NCBI GenBank assembly: GCA_002839675.1
Contig: PGYM01000001.1
Coordinates: forward strand, 982,683-1,046,682
DNA from: Methanomicrobiales archaeon HGW-Methanomicrobiales-1
Lineage (GTDB): Archaea; Halobacteriota; Methanomicrobia; Methanomicrobiales; Methanospirillaceae
Direction: 5' to 3'
Length of the DNA stretch: 64,000 nt
Made by a program: the position numbers and the translations under genes. Positions within the stretch are counted from its first letter, which is position 1; the number at the start of each line of letters is the position of its first letter. Of the stretch, positions 36,940 through 46,397 are shown piece after piece. The notes beneath the pieces are model-generated. The model saw nothing but the letters and a program-made list of their open reading frames with translations, was not told the origin of the DNA and ran no database searches.

Positions 36940-37773
36940 TCATCCTATCCGCAGGACCATTACCGGTTTCTTTGAGACCTTTAAGACCGAGAAGGGTGTG
37001 CTGCCTTGTAAGAACTCCTCTATCCAGTTCTTTTTATGGGCGCACATGAGGATAAGCGATACATCCTCATCGATAGCCAGGGAAACGATCTTCTCAACGG
37101 AACTTCCCACGCGGATATGAACCATGACCCGGAATCCTGCCTGCTCCAGATCCTTTTGGATCTTTGCTAGTTCCTCCTGGGCGTATGTGATACTCTGCTC
37201 AATTTCCTTTTTTGTATCCCCCTGGGTAACCACATGCTGGAGAACCAGTTCCCCAATGCCATCCATTCCCCGGACGATCTTGAGCAGTTCCCGGGATTTT
37301 TCCGTGAAATCAACGGGAATCATTACTTTTGAGAAAATATCCGTGCAGGTTTCCCCGGGGGTCTTTCCATCGGGACACTCACTGGCATCGGGTTGAACGA
37401 CAAGGACATGGGTATTCATGTGATGCAGCAGGAAATCGTAGGAAGTTTTCTGGTGCGCCCCGATAATGATGAGCGAGACTTTTTCCTGCCCTGCGATCTC
37501 AAGGATTCTCTGGTCGATTGTTCCCCCGGTGATCGTATCGACAGAAGTTTTTGCCTTCAGCCCCCGCTCTTTCAGATAGGCTTTCTTCTCTTCCATGAGA
37601 AGGTTTGCGTTCACGCGTTCCGGCTCATGGGTCCAGCCATGAATGGAGTACTGCGTACCATCAATGATGTGGAGCAGGACCACTTCTTTGACGCCCGGGA
37701 TTTTTATGATGCAGCCGAGCATCTTTTGCGCGAACTCTGAAAAATCGGTTGGAAAGAGTATTTTTTCAAACAT
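36940..37773 (-). CDS. Universal stress protein, tandem UspA domains
   Basis: The 277-aa protein has two UspA domains: FEKILFPTDFSEFAQKML...VVLLHIID and KVMIPVDFTEKSRELLKIV. Each half has a later nucleotide-binding-like segment (SLIIIGAHQKTSY in the first, SLILMCAHKKNWIEEFLQGS in the second). Both have a G-like turn as in ATP-binding members. It is paralogous to the gene at 39632-40561, with which it flanks a transporter gene. Confidence 0.92.
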   Translation of the reverse strand: MFEKILFPTDFSEFAQKMLGCIIKIPGVKEVVLLHIIDGTQYSIHGWTHEPERVNANLLMEEKKAYLKERGLKAKTSVDTITGGTIDQRILEIAGQEKVSLIIIGAHQKTSYDFLLHHMNTHVLVVQPDASECPDGKTPGETCTDIFSKVMIPVDFTEKSRELLKIVRGMDGIGELVLQHVVTQGDTKKEIEQSITYAQEELAKIQKDLEQAGFRVMVHIRVGSSVEKIVSLAIDEDVSLILMCAHKKNWIEEFLQGSTPFSVLKVSKKPVMVLRIG

Positions 37774-37834
37774 GTATTCACCCGGGGATTTGATCAGCGA
37801 CCGTTAGAGAACATCGCTCTTTAACCCAATCATC

Positions 37835-37847
37835 CATTTATTTAAAA
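37835..37847 (-). promoter_or_regulatory. TATA-box promoter of the usp gene at 36940-37773
   Basis: Minus-strand TTTTAAATAAATG lies about 65 bases before the ATG, with an expected transcription start near 37815. Confidence 0.45.
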
Positions 37848-37939
37848 CAACACCTTTAGTTGATTTTAATGTTGTGTCCCTGCACAAAAAATGATCTTTC
37901 GGTAGACCTTAAAATACAAGAATGCAGGTAAATTATCCA

Positions 37940-39541
37940 TCATTCCCAACCCTTTCGCATAAGACGCGACGATTTCCGTATCTCCCGTATGGTTCCTGCC
38001 ATCCCCTCCACCTGGAACATGGCCCGGGAAAAATTGCTCCCCGCCGGGCTCTCACCGGAAGTTAACCGTACGAGATACTGCTGGTACTGCCGGGAAATTT
38101 CTTTTCTCAGGATCTCATCCTGCGATCGCATCGCAGCATCAGCAGCATCTGAAATATCGGGAAAGGATTCCGCCAGGATCGCTAAGTTCTTCTCACAGTG
38201 AGCAATCGTCAGTTTGATTGCCAGTTTTGATTCGAGGGAGAGAGTGATGCCTTTTTCCTGCAGCTGGGAAATAATCCCATACAGATCTCCGGTCTGGTCT
38301 GCAAGCACCTCGCTCAGTTTGGATATCCGGCCCAGTCCTGAGATATTTGCCGTATCTTCCGGTGCAAAGTCCCGCTTGGAAATTTCAAGAACCGCATCAC
38401 TGATCTGGTCGTCCAGATAGGTGGCGTATTCCTTTAACTGGCTGATTCGTTGCGATGGTTTGTCGGGAGTTTCAAGCAACAAATGAAGTTCTTTGAGCAA
38501 GTTACCGGAAATCTCCAGAAGATGTGTTATCTCCTGTTCAATCATGCGGAAGGCATCAGCGGTGGCTTCGGGTAGGGGGTGACGCAGGTATCGCGGGACA
38601 AACACAATATCCTCATCTTTTCCCGGCACGACTTTTCGTACCAGCTGCTCGAACGGCCGGATGAGGGCTAAAAAGACGAACACGCAGGTAAGGTTGAAGA
38701 TGAGATGGGCATTTGCCACCTGCTGGGCAGGACTTCCTCCCAGCGATTCAACCCCGGCAGAAAAGGGTGTCAGGAAGGGGAGGAAGAGCAGGACGCCAAG
38801 GAAGTTGAAAAGAAAATGGGCAACCGCGGCACGTTTTGCTGCCGTGTTCATCCGCAGGGCAACGAGCAAAGCAGTAGTCGGCGTCCCGAGATTGGCACCA
38901 AGAAGAATGGGAATTGCCATCGTGGGGGTGAGGAGTCCGTTCTGGGTCATCACCACAACGAGACCGGTAGTTACGGAACTGGACTGGAAAATGGTAGTAA
39001 TAATAAAACCGAATGCGATCTGCAGGAACACATTATCCATCATTCCCATAAATTCGATCAGTTGCGGATCGGTCCGGTAGGGTTCCATAACCCCGGAGAT
39101 CAGTGCGAGGCTGAAAAAGACGAGACCAAAATAAAAGATCGGTCGCCCGAAACTCTTGTACTTTCCTCCAATGATGCCAATTAAAAACCCGGCAAGGATG
39201 AGAAGCGGGGCAAAGGAGGTCAGGTTCAGGGCAACGAGCTGGGAGGTTACGGTGGTACCAAGGTTCGACCCGAAGATGATGCCCAGTGATGCCGTAAAGG
39301 AGATGATACCGGAATTCACCAGCCCCACGGTGATGACAGTTGTTGCTGTGCTTGACTGGACAACAGCAGTCACGATGGCACCGACAGCAGTTCCCCTTAT
39401 GGGTGTGCGGGTCAGGTTCTGGATCAGGTTCCGGAAATAGGCTCCGGCCGCCAGCTGGACCTCCCGGGAAAACTGCTCGATCCCATAAAGAAACAGGATG
39501 ATACCGGGAATGATTGCAAAGAGTAGTTCCCACGAGTTCAT
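37940..39541 (-). CDS. Na+/Pi cotransporter family protein (NptA/PhoU-like)
   Basis: The 533-aa protein has about eight spans, repeated QSS signatures (VVQSSTATTVITVGLVNSG and IFQSSSVTTGLVVVMTQNG) of the NptA fold, and a C-terminal cytoplasmic PhoU-like helical domain (residues about 330-525, with MIEQEITHLLEISGNLLKEL). It likely imports phosphate with Na+, or exports it. The ATG has AAGGAGA upstream. Placed between two universal stress genes, and near a polyphosphate operon 24 kb away, it may help balance phosphate. Confidence 0.9.
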   Translation of the reverse strand: MNSWELLFAIIPGIILFLYGIEQFSREVQLAAGAYFRNLIQNLTRTPIRGTAVGAIVTAVVQSSTATTVITVGLVNSGIISFTASLGIIFGSNLGTTVTSQLVALNLTSFAPLLILAGFLIGIIGGKYKSFGRPIFYFGLVFFSLALISGVMEPYRTDPQLIEFMGMMDNVFLQIAFGFIITTIFQSSSVTTGLVVVMTQNGLLTPTMAIPILLGANLGTPTTALLVALRMNTAAKRAAVAHFLFNFLGVLLFLPFLTPFSAGVESLGGSPAQQVANAHLIFNLTCVFVFLALIRPFEQLVRKVVPGKDEDIVFVPRYLRHPLPEATADAFRMIEQEITHLLEISGNLLKELHLLLETPDKPSQRISQLKEYATYLDDQISDAVLEISKRDFAPEDTANISGLGRISKLSEVLADQTGDLYGIISQLQEKGITLSLESKLAIKLTIAHCEKNLAILAESFPDISDAADAAMRSQDEILRKEISRQYQQYLVRLTSGESPAGSNFSRAMFQVEGMAGTIREIRKSSRLMRKGWE

Positions 39542-39631
39542 TGTCCTGTCTCCTTATCTGTTTGCCATCCAGTTACGTTCCGGGCTGGTAGTTACCTCTC
39601 ATTTCTTTCTGCCTTAAAAATGAATACGGGG

Positions 39632-40561
39632 TCAGGCTGTATGTTTAGCCTGCGTTTCCTTTGTCTCATGCAGCATAGTGCCGGTGGTAACCAGGATGGG
39701 CCGGTGCACTCTGCGTATGACCGCACTCGTGGTGCTCCCGATAAAGAGGGTCAGGAGATTTCGTGCCCAGCCTTCACCATACGGGCTCATCAGGATCAGC
39801 GTGACATTGTCCCGTTCTGCGGTTGCATTGATCTCATCCGGGGCATACCCGGTACTTACGCGGATTTCTGCCGTGATCCCGGCAGCAGCAAGATCCTGCT
39901 GGATCGATTCCAGCCGGTTCCGGGCTGCCTGGACTGCGGCCTGAATTGCAGCCTCAACTGAAGCCTCTATTGTATCAGATTTTCCATCATTAACGACATG
40001 CATGAGGATAACACGCCCGGTGGCCGGAATCCTTTTCACCAGCGCAAGGGTCTGCTCCGAGGGTTTGGAGAAATCCACCGGCACCAGTACGCAGGAGAAA
40101 AGGTTCCGGTGTCCATCCGGGGTACCCGATTCCGGCGGGAACCTCATGAGGAGCACGGGGATCCTGGCACTGCGGATAACATTGGCTGATATGCTGCGGG
40201 TCAGGATAGTCTTATCAGTATTCTTTGCGCGGGCAGCCATCATGATCAGCGAGACCTTCGCCGTTTCGGCAGTCTCAAGAATCGTGAGCGGGATATCGGA
40301 CTGCGGGATCGCCGGGACGATGGTTTCAACGGAAAGGTCAGCCGTTACCCCGGCCCTTTCCAGCGCCTTCCGGTTCTCCTCCATGAGAATTTGGGGATTT
40401 TCCTCCTTCGGGTCCTGATCCAGTTCCCGCCGTGACAGGGTGGTGGGATCGATCACGTGGAGAAGGGTAACTTTTCTGAGGCCGGGAATATCCCTTACAT
40501 AGGCAAGGATTCTCTGTGAGCCGGGAGAGAAATCAGTTGGCAGAAGTACTTTTTCAAACAT
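39632..40561 (-). CDS. Universal stress protein, tandem UspA domains
   Basis: The 309-aa protein starts at the ATG at 40561 (MFEKVLLPTDFSPGSQRIL). The first UspA half has VTLLHVIDPTTL and SLIMMAARAKNTD. The second has CVLVPVDFSKPSEQTLALV and VTLILMSPYGEGWARNLLTL. Longer frames upstream are only an extension through non-coding sequence. The paralogue at 36940-37773 has the same layout. Neighbours are a Na/Pi-type transporter and a cation ATPase. Confidence 0.92.
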   Translation of the reverse strand: MFEKVLLPTDFSPGSQRILAYVRDIPGLRKVTLLHVIDPTTLSRRELDQDPKEENPQILMEENRKALERAGVTADLSVETIVPAIPQSDIPLTILETAETAKVSLIMMAARAKNTDKTILTRSISANVIRSARIPVLLMRFPPESGTPDGHRNLFSCVLVPVDFSKPSEQTLALVKRIPATGRVILMHVVNDGKSDTIEASVEAAIQAAVQAARNRLESIQQDLAAAGITAEIRVSTGYAPDEINATAERDNVTLILMSPYGEGWARNLLTLFIGSTTSAVIRRVHRPILVTTGTMLHETKETQAKHTA

Positions 40562-40662
40562 ATCAGTGCCCCTTGAAATATACATGGTATTCCAGTTATT
40601 TAAGTGAGGAGGCAGGGGATCCGGAACGAGGGTTAATCGCCGGAACGGTTTCACATTCCCGA

Positions 40663-43395
40663 CTAAGACACCACGTTCGGCTCATTATTCCGGAATTTTC
40701 CTACGAATTTGAAGAGTTCCATCACGACCAGAATCAGGCAGGAGATCCCAAGAAGGATGCCCCACTGTTCAAAGGAGACCGGCCCTATCTGGAGGAGATC
40801 CTGCATGACCGGGTTATACATTGAGAGGATGTGAATCCCCTGCGCAGCGATGACCCCCATGATGAGGAGCAGGTTCGCCCTGAACGGGATTTTGAAGGCT
40901 GACTGGTACTCTGACCGGCAGTTGAATACGTGCACGTTCTCCAAAAGCACCATGAGGAGAATAACCAGGTTCCGGGCTGAAGTCTCATCCCAACCGGAAG
41001 AGAGCAGCCAGTACCAGGTGCCAAATGCGATGAGCCCGATGGCACTGGCAGACAGGAGCGTTTCTTTCACCATGAGACGGTTGAATATCCCCTCTTCGGG
41101 CGGGCGGGGCTTTCGTTTCATTGCCCCGTCCTCACCTTTCTCAAAGGCAAGCGTTACGTCCTGAATCCCGTTGGTGACAAGGTTCAGCCAGAGAAGCTGG
41201 ACAGCGAGCAGCGGGAGGGGGAGTCCGATCACCAGCGAGAGGGTGAACAGGAGCACTTCGGCAAATCCGGTTGAGATCAGAAGGTAGGTCACTTTCCGGA
41301 TATTGTCATAGGCAAACCTGCCCTCTTCAATCCCGGCAACGATGGAGGTGAAATTGTCATCGGTGAGTATGATAGATGCGGTATCCTTTGCCACATCGGA
41401 TCCGGATCCCATAGCCACACCGATATTTGCCCGGCGGAGCGCCGGTGCATCATTCACACCATCCCCGGTGACTGCCACGTAATGCCCGTTTTTCTGCAGG
41501 GCATCAACAATGAAAAATTTCTGTTCCGGAGTCACCCGGGCAAAGACACGGATATTGGCGATGGCTTCCGGCAGGTTCCCGGTATCGGAGGTTGCCTTTG
41601 CAGCCAGTTCGGTTCCGGTCATCAGTTGCGATTCATCGTCAGCAATCGAGAGTGTCCGGGCAATGGACATTGCAGTCGCCGGCTGGTCACCGGTAATCAT
41701 GACAACTTCCACGCCGGCATGCCGGCACTGCTGGATCGACTCCGTCACCTCCGGCCGGACCGGGTCGATGAACCCCACAAGGCCGAGGAGAGTCAGGTTG
41801 GAATGGATCGGATCATCGGAAGATGGTGTATCCTGCACACCCGGGGCAATACCATCAGCTACAACAAGAATCCGGTAGCCGGCATGGGCAAGTTCATGGA
41901 CCTGGGCTTCCACCACCACCCGGTCGAGAGGAACTTCACCCTCATCCGTGAGCATGAACCTGCAATGGTTCAGGATCACCTCCATACCCCCTTTTACTGC
42001 CACTCGGGTGCCATCTTCAGCAGGGAAAAATGCAGCCGAATACCGCCACCGGGAATCAAACGGTATCCGGCGCTCGTCAATACTGCAACAGCGGAGTTCA
42101 TCCGGATCGAGACCCAGTTTATACGTCAGGGCAAGAACGGCGACATCCATGGTATCGCCGGAATGGATCCATTCCTCATTTTCCGGAAAAAGGGAACCTT
42201 CGCTTGCAAGAACCGCAGAGGTTGCTAAGCGTATTATACGGGTTTTTTCGCGATCGTCCGGGAGGATGTTTGTCCGGGTCAGTACCTGCCCCTCACCGGT
42301 ATACCCTGAACCGGTTACATGGTAGAATTCCCCGGAAGGTAGCGTAATTATCCGTGCGGTCTGCTGGTTGAGGGTTAAGGTTCCGGTCTTGTCCGTAGCA
42401 ATGACCGTGCAACTCCCCAGTCCTTCCACGGCTGCAAGATGCCGCACGATCACATGCCGGTCTGCCAGCCGGGAGGCGGCAATTGAAAGGGCAACGGTGA
42501 TGGAGACCGGGAGCCCTTCGGGAATGGCAGAGATCGCAAGGGCAACCGCGAAGAAAAAGACATCGATCCACGGCACTCCCCTGCTTAGGATGATGATCGC
42601 CATAACGGTGCTTGCAATAAGCACGGCAATGCCGATGCGGAGAGAAAACCGTTCCATCCGGATAATCAGGGGAGGTTTTGTGACTGCCGTCATACTCACC
42701 GAGCGGGCGATCTTCCCGACTTCGGTTCCGGATCCGGTTGCAGTGACCATGCCCACCGCGATGCCGGTCATAACAGTAGTCCCGGCAAAGGCCATGTTCC
42801 TTTGTTCTGCAAGCGGGGTTGCCAGCTCAAGGATGCCCACCCGTTTTTCAACGGCGACCGATTCCCCGGTCAGGATGGATTCATCGATGGTAAGACCTGC
42901 CGTATGCAGGATACGGAGATCCGCAGGCACGTGGGATCCGGCATCAAGATGGACAATGTCCCCCGGGACTACCTCATCTGATATGATGGTCCGCTCCTTT
43001 CCACCCCGTACAACACGGGCAGAGCCATGGAGAATTGACTTGAGGGCCTGTGCTCCCTGTTCAGCACGGTATTCCTGGAATGCTCCGATCACGGCATTGA
43101 TAAGAAGTACAAGAAAAATAAACGCCGCATCCTTGACATCCCCGATACCTGCTGAGATGACTGCTGCAATCAGGAGGACAAAGATAAGTGGACTTTTGAA
43201 CTGCACAAGAAAGATCCACGCAAGTCCGGGCGGGGATTTTACCGGAAGGGTATTTTTGCCATAGCGTTTCCTGCGGAGTGCTGCCTCCGCATCAGACAAT
43301 CCTGCTTCCGATACTGAAAACTCTTTTAAGACCTCATCGGTCGGGAGAGTGTGCCATGCTCCGGGAGCGATTGCGGGTGCAGTTGATCCGGTCAT
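40663..43395 (-). CDS. P2-type cation-transporting ATPase
   Basis: The 910-aa pump has about ten spans, phosphorylated Asp335 in ATDKTGTLTLNQ, TGES (LTGESVAVEK) and GDGVNDAPALRRA. The M4 motif AISAIPEGLPVSITV is like Ca2+ and Na+/K+-type pumps, and M6 reads LWLNLVTNGIQDVTLAFE. The exact ion (Ca2+, Na+, K+ or Mg2+) is not readable: the M6 segment lacks the usual Ca2+ residues VTDGLPA. It lies next to two stress proteins and antiporters, so a role in cation balance is likely. Confidence 0.92.
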   Translation of the reverse strand: MTGSTAPAIAPGAWHTLPTDEVLKEFSVSEAGLSDAEAALRRKRYGKNTLPVKSPPGLAWIFLVQFKSPLIFVLLIAAVISAGIGDVKDAAFIFLVLLINAVIGAFQEYRAEQGAQALKSILHGSARVVRGGKERTIISDEVVPGDIVHLDAGSHVPADLRILHTAGLTIDESILTGESVAVEKRVGILELATPLAEQRNMAFAGTTVMTGIAVGMVTATGSGTEVGKIARSVSMTAVTKPPLIIRMERFSLRIGIAVLIASTVMAIIILSRGVPWIDVFFFAVALAISAIPEGLPVSITVALSIAASRLADRHVIVRHLAAVEGLGSCTVIATDKTGTLTLNQQTARIITLPSGEFYHVTGSGYTGEGQVLTRTNILPDDREKTRIIRLATSAVLASEGSLFPENEEWIHSGDTMDVAVLALTYKLGLDPDELRCCSIDERRIPFDSRWRYSAAFFPAEDGTRVAVKGGMEVILNHCRFMLTDEGEVPLDRVVVEAQVHELAHAGYRILVVADGIAPGVQDTPSSDDPIHSNLTLLGLVGFIDPVRPEVTESIQQCRHAGVEVVMITGDQPATAMSIARTLSIADDESQLMTGTELAAKATSDTGNLPEAIANIRVFARVTPEQKFFIVDALQKNGHYVAVTGDGVNDAPALRRANIGVAMGSGSDVAKDTASIILTDDNFTSIVAGIEEGRFAYDNIRKVTYLLISTGFAEVLLFTLSLVIGLPLPLLAVQLLWLNLVTNGIQDVTLAFEKGEDGAMKRKPRPPEEGIFNRLMVKETLLSASAIGLIAFGTWYWLLSSGWDETSARNLVILLMVLLENVHVFNCRSEYQSAFKIPFRANLLLIMGVIAAQGIHILSMYNPVMQDLLQIGPVSFEQWGILLGISCLILVVMELFKFVGKFRNNEPNVVS

Positions 43396-43639
43396 ATCAT
43401 CTCACAGCGCCTCTCACGAAAGCATTTCGGCAATTATCCATCTTAATCTACCGTACGGATGTGACTGGTATTTGAAGATTTCCCGGTATTTCCCTGTTCA
43501 CCGGCAGGGTTGAGTTAAGGGATTGTAAAACACAGGCTGCCTTTACGAGACCGGATAGGATCCTCATATCCGGGAATCATTTACCGGTATTGAACGGCAA
43601 CGTATCGGATAAAATGGCACCGTCGAAAATGATGCGGGG

Positions 43640-44905
43640 TTATTCCGGTCCTGCAACGGGTACGGGCACCGGTGCGGTTCCGAACTTCCGGAAAAAGAAG
43701 CCGTAGATCTTCTTAAACCCGGTTCGTTCCAGCAGGATGACGAACACCGAGCAGATGATGATACTGAAAAGGATGATCGCATAAGTCGTTGTCTCGATAA
43801 ACGATCCCCCGAGTACCCCATACTGGAGCGGTATCCCGGCAAGTACTGCTGCCGCAAGTCCCTTCGGGATCATGATAGCAATCACGCTTGCATCCCATGC
43901 GGGAATCGTCCGGGACAGGGAAAGATACACCACAATGATACGAAGGATAAACAGGGCAATGACAATCACACCGGCAATGATGAACGATTCCGCATTCGTG
44001 AAATGGATTGAGAGCCCGATGTAGATGAAAAAGAAAGTCTTGAAGAGCTGGACTAACTGGGCAAGAAACAATTTTTCCGTCAGGTTGAGTTCCATCTGCG
44101 GGATATCATTTGCCGAAGGGAAAATATGAGAGATTTTGAACGAATCGAGGTTACCCAGGGTGATACCGAAAGCAAGAGCCGCAATGGCACCGGAATAGCC
44201 GATGGAGTCGACAGTCCCAAAAACAATGAGAAGGAACGCCGGCGTAAGGAAGATACTTTTGATATCTCCCAAACGGTGATAGATCGAGGACCAGAACACT
44301 CCCGCAAGAACGCCAAGAATGACTGCCATTAAGAGGGAGGCGAACAGCTTGCCTGCCATTACCCGCAGGTCAACGGTGCCGAGCAGGTAGACATCAAGGA
44401 TCATTAAGAAGATGACGATACTGAGCACATCGGCAATCGCGGATTCAAGGGATAAGATCGCACCGCCCTCTTTTTTTAAGTGGAGGAAACCGATCATCGG
44501 GATGACCACAGCCGGTGATGCCCCGCCAATGATTGCCCCCAGCATCAGGGCTGGCAAAAAGGTTAAAAATCCCCCGTAATACAGTATGCCGGTGGTAAAC
44601 AGCATAGTGATTGCAAACGAGGCAAGTGTTAACGAAATCGTGCCCCTGAATGAAGAATGAATGGTTTCGACCCTGAGATGGAGACCACCTTCAAAGAGGA
44701 TGATGGCCAGCGTGACGGTAGTAAAAATCGGCCCGACAATCCCAAATGAGTCCGGAGATACGAGCCCCAGCACCGGCCCGATAAGAAGACCGACACCGAT
44801 TAAGAAGAGGAGATCGGGGATTTTGGTTAACGTAAAGACGCGTTTGAGCAGGTTTCCCAAAAAAATCAGGATACCAAGAAACACAACAACAGGAGCAACG
44901 TCCAT
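43640..44905 (-). CDS. Cation:proton antiporter, CPA1-type (paralogue)
   Basis: The 421-aa membrane protein has about 12 spans. It shares FTLTKIPDLLFLIGVGLLIG, EGGLHLRVETI, GGASPAVVIPM, ESAIADVLSIV and MIPKGLAAAVLAGIP with the antiporter at 16856-18106. The Asp in ESAIADVL is the likely ion site. It differs in having a longer hydrophobic C-terminus and a Pro/Val tail. The two are duplicates that may differ in ion or pH range. Confidence 0.92.
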   Translation of the reverse strand: MDVAPVVVFLGILIFLGNLLKRVFTLTKIPDLLFLIGVGLLIGPVLGLVSPDSFGIVGPIFTTVTLAIILFEGGLHLRVETIHSSFRGTISLTLASFAITMLFTTGILYYGGFLTFLPALMLGAIIGGASPAVVIPMIGFLHLKKEGGAILSLESAIADVLSIVIFLMILDVYLLGTVDLRVMAGKLFASLLMAVILGVLAGVFWSSIYHRLGDIKSIFLTPAFLLIVFGTVDSIGYSGAIAALAFGITLGNLDSFKISHIFPSANDIPQMELNLTEKLFLAQLVQLFKTFFFIYIGLSIHFTNAESFIIAGVIVIALFILRIIVVYLSLSRTIPAWDASVIAIMIPKGLAAAVLAGIPLQYGVLGGSFIETTTYAIILFSIIICSVFVILLERTGFKKIYGFFFRKFGTAPVPVPVAGPE

Positions 44906-44942
44906 TGTGCTACTATTCGCCGTAATCTTTTTAGAGGTTATG

Positions 44943-44954
44943 GTTTATAAAAAA
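44943..44954 (-). promoter_or_regulatory. TATA-box promoter of the antiporter at 43640-44905
   Basis: Minus-strand TTTTTATAAACC is about 40 bases before the ATG; the expected transcription start is near 44925. Confidence 0.5.
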
Positions 44955-45078
44955 AGAGAAGATTATCCGTAATCATTTGTAACGTTTTTTTACCCAAAAA
45001 ATCAGGGGTTATCTTCCTTTTATACCCTGAATTTTTTTACCCTGTGCGGGATTACTACTCATGAAAAGAAAATTTTGG

Positions 45079-46293
45079 TTATTTCCCTTCATCGATGCAC
45101 ATCCCCTTCGCATCATACCGGCAATCCTCTGCCTTGAAAAACCAGTTCCGGTACACGATTGGGGTTATCACTGTTGTTAAAAGGCTCATGAGCACGATCA
45201 CAACATACACGGTCTGGTCGATAATTCCTGCTTCAAGCCCGATGAGGGCCACGATCATCGCCACCTCCCCACGGGGAGCCATGCCGAACCCGACGATAAG
45301 TGAGTCCTTCCGGCACAATCCCATCATGCGGGCGGGTATCCCGCAGCCAACAACCTTGGTGATAATCGCAACAAGGGTCAGCACTACGAGGAACAGGAGT
45401 ATCTCTGGAGTGACAGCCCTGATATCTGCAAGGATCCCGAGCGAGACAAAGAAGATGGATGCAAAGATGATCTCGAGGTATTCAGCTCCTTCCTTGAAAT
45501 TTTTACTATGAGATAGTTTCACACTCCCAAAGGAGACTCCCGCGATGAATGCCCCGACGATAGCAGAAAGCCCGACTACTTCCGCACCCATCGCATAGAG
45601 AAATGCCATCATCATCGCAAAGATGAAAATGAACTCCGGGAATTTTTTACAGAACCCGGTAGAATCGAGTTTTTCTACGTATTTGCTGACAACAAAGATC
45701 CCGAATGCTCCGCCAATAACGATAAACGCTACTGCTTTGATAGCGACAATGGCAATGCCCCCTGCCGTGACCGTCCCGCTCACTACATCGGTGCTGATCG
45801 CAAGAGCTAAAAGACTGAGTACATCATCGATGACCGCTGCGCCGATGATGGCTTTTGCGGCATCGGTCTGGAGCTTTCCCATCTCCTTGAGCACATTAGC
45901 CGTGATTGCGATACTGGTCGCAGTCAGGGCAGTTCCGATGAAAATTGCACTGGCAGTATCGAAACCAAAGACAATCGATATCCAATAGCCACCTATCCAC
46001 GGGACGATCACCCCTACAGCCGCGATCGCCCCGTTTCTGATAGAGAGAATCTCTTTTACATTGAACTCAAGCCCGATAACAAAGAGCAATATCACGGCTC
46101 CAAGATGGGCAAGCCCCCGGACAAAATCCGTGTAGGTGATAAGTCCGAGTGCACTCGGACCAACGAGCAGACCTACGAGGATCAGCCCGATGACGGCCGA
46201 CTGGTTGATGCGCGATGCAATCAGGTATCCGCCGAGAGCCACGAAGAGGAGCAGGCTCATCTGGAATTCCGGGGAGGTGAACAGGCTATCCAT
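45079..46293 (-). CDS. Cation:proton antiporter, CPA2/NapA-type
   Basis: The 404-aa protein has about 12 spans. The motif GAAVIDDVLSLLAL has the paired Asp of electrogenic CPA2 exchangers. Segments include LGAVILLFVIGLEFNV, ALTATSIAITANVLKE and SLGILADIRAV. The end has MAPRGEVAMIVALIGLEAG, and two Cys follow in DCRYDAKGMCIDEG. The ATG at 46293 is two codons after a TTG and is chosen for its position behind the promoter. It is the third antiporter in the window. Confidence 0.9.
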   Translation of the reverse strand: MDSLFTSPEFQMSLLLFVALGGYLIASRINQSAVIGLILVGLLVGPSALGLITYTDFVRGLAHLGAVILLFVIGLEFNVKEILSIRNGAIAAVGVIVPWIGGYWISIVFGFDTASAIFIGTALTATSIAITANVLKEMGKLQTDAAKAIIGAAVIDDVLSLLALAISTDVVSGTVTAGGIAIVAIKAVAFIVIGGAFGIFVVSKYVEKLDSTGFCKKFPEFIFIFAMMMAFLYAMGAEVVGLSAIVGAFIAGVSFGSVKLSHSKNFKEGAEYLEIIFASIFFVSLGILADIRAVTPEILLFLVVLTLVAIITKVVGCGIPARMMGLCRKDSLIVGFGMAPRGEVAMIVALIGLEAGIIDQTVYVVIVLMSLLTTVITPIVYRNWFFKAEDCRYDAKGMCIDEGK

Positions 46294-46337
46294 TGGCAAT
46301 AACTTGGGATGATGAGTTAAAAACCTTTTTTGGTTTT

Positions 46338-46348
46338 TTTATAAATAC
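46338..46348 (-). promoter_or_regulatory. TATA-box promoter of the NapA-type antiporter gene
   Basis: Minus-strand GTATTTATAAAAA is about 45 bases before the ATG; the expected transcription start is near 46315. Confidence 0.5.
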
Positions 46349-46397
46349 CGCAGAAACCTGCTGCTTTCGTATGAAATATAAAAAAAAAAGAGCCTGC

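Noticed and set aside
40562-40654. N-terminal extension of the usp at 39632
   Set aside because: The extra 31 residues do not resemble the family, and the ATG at 40561 aligns with the paralogue's start (MFEK).
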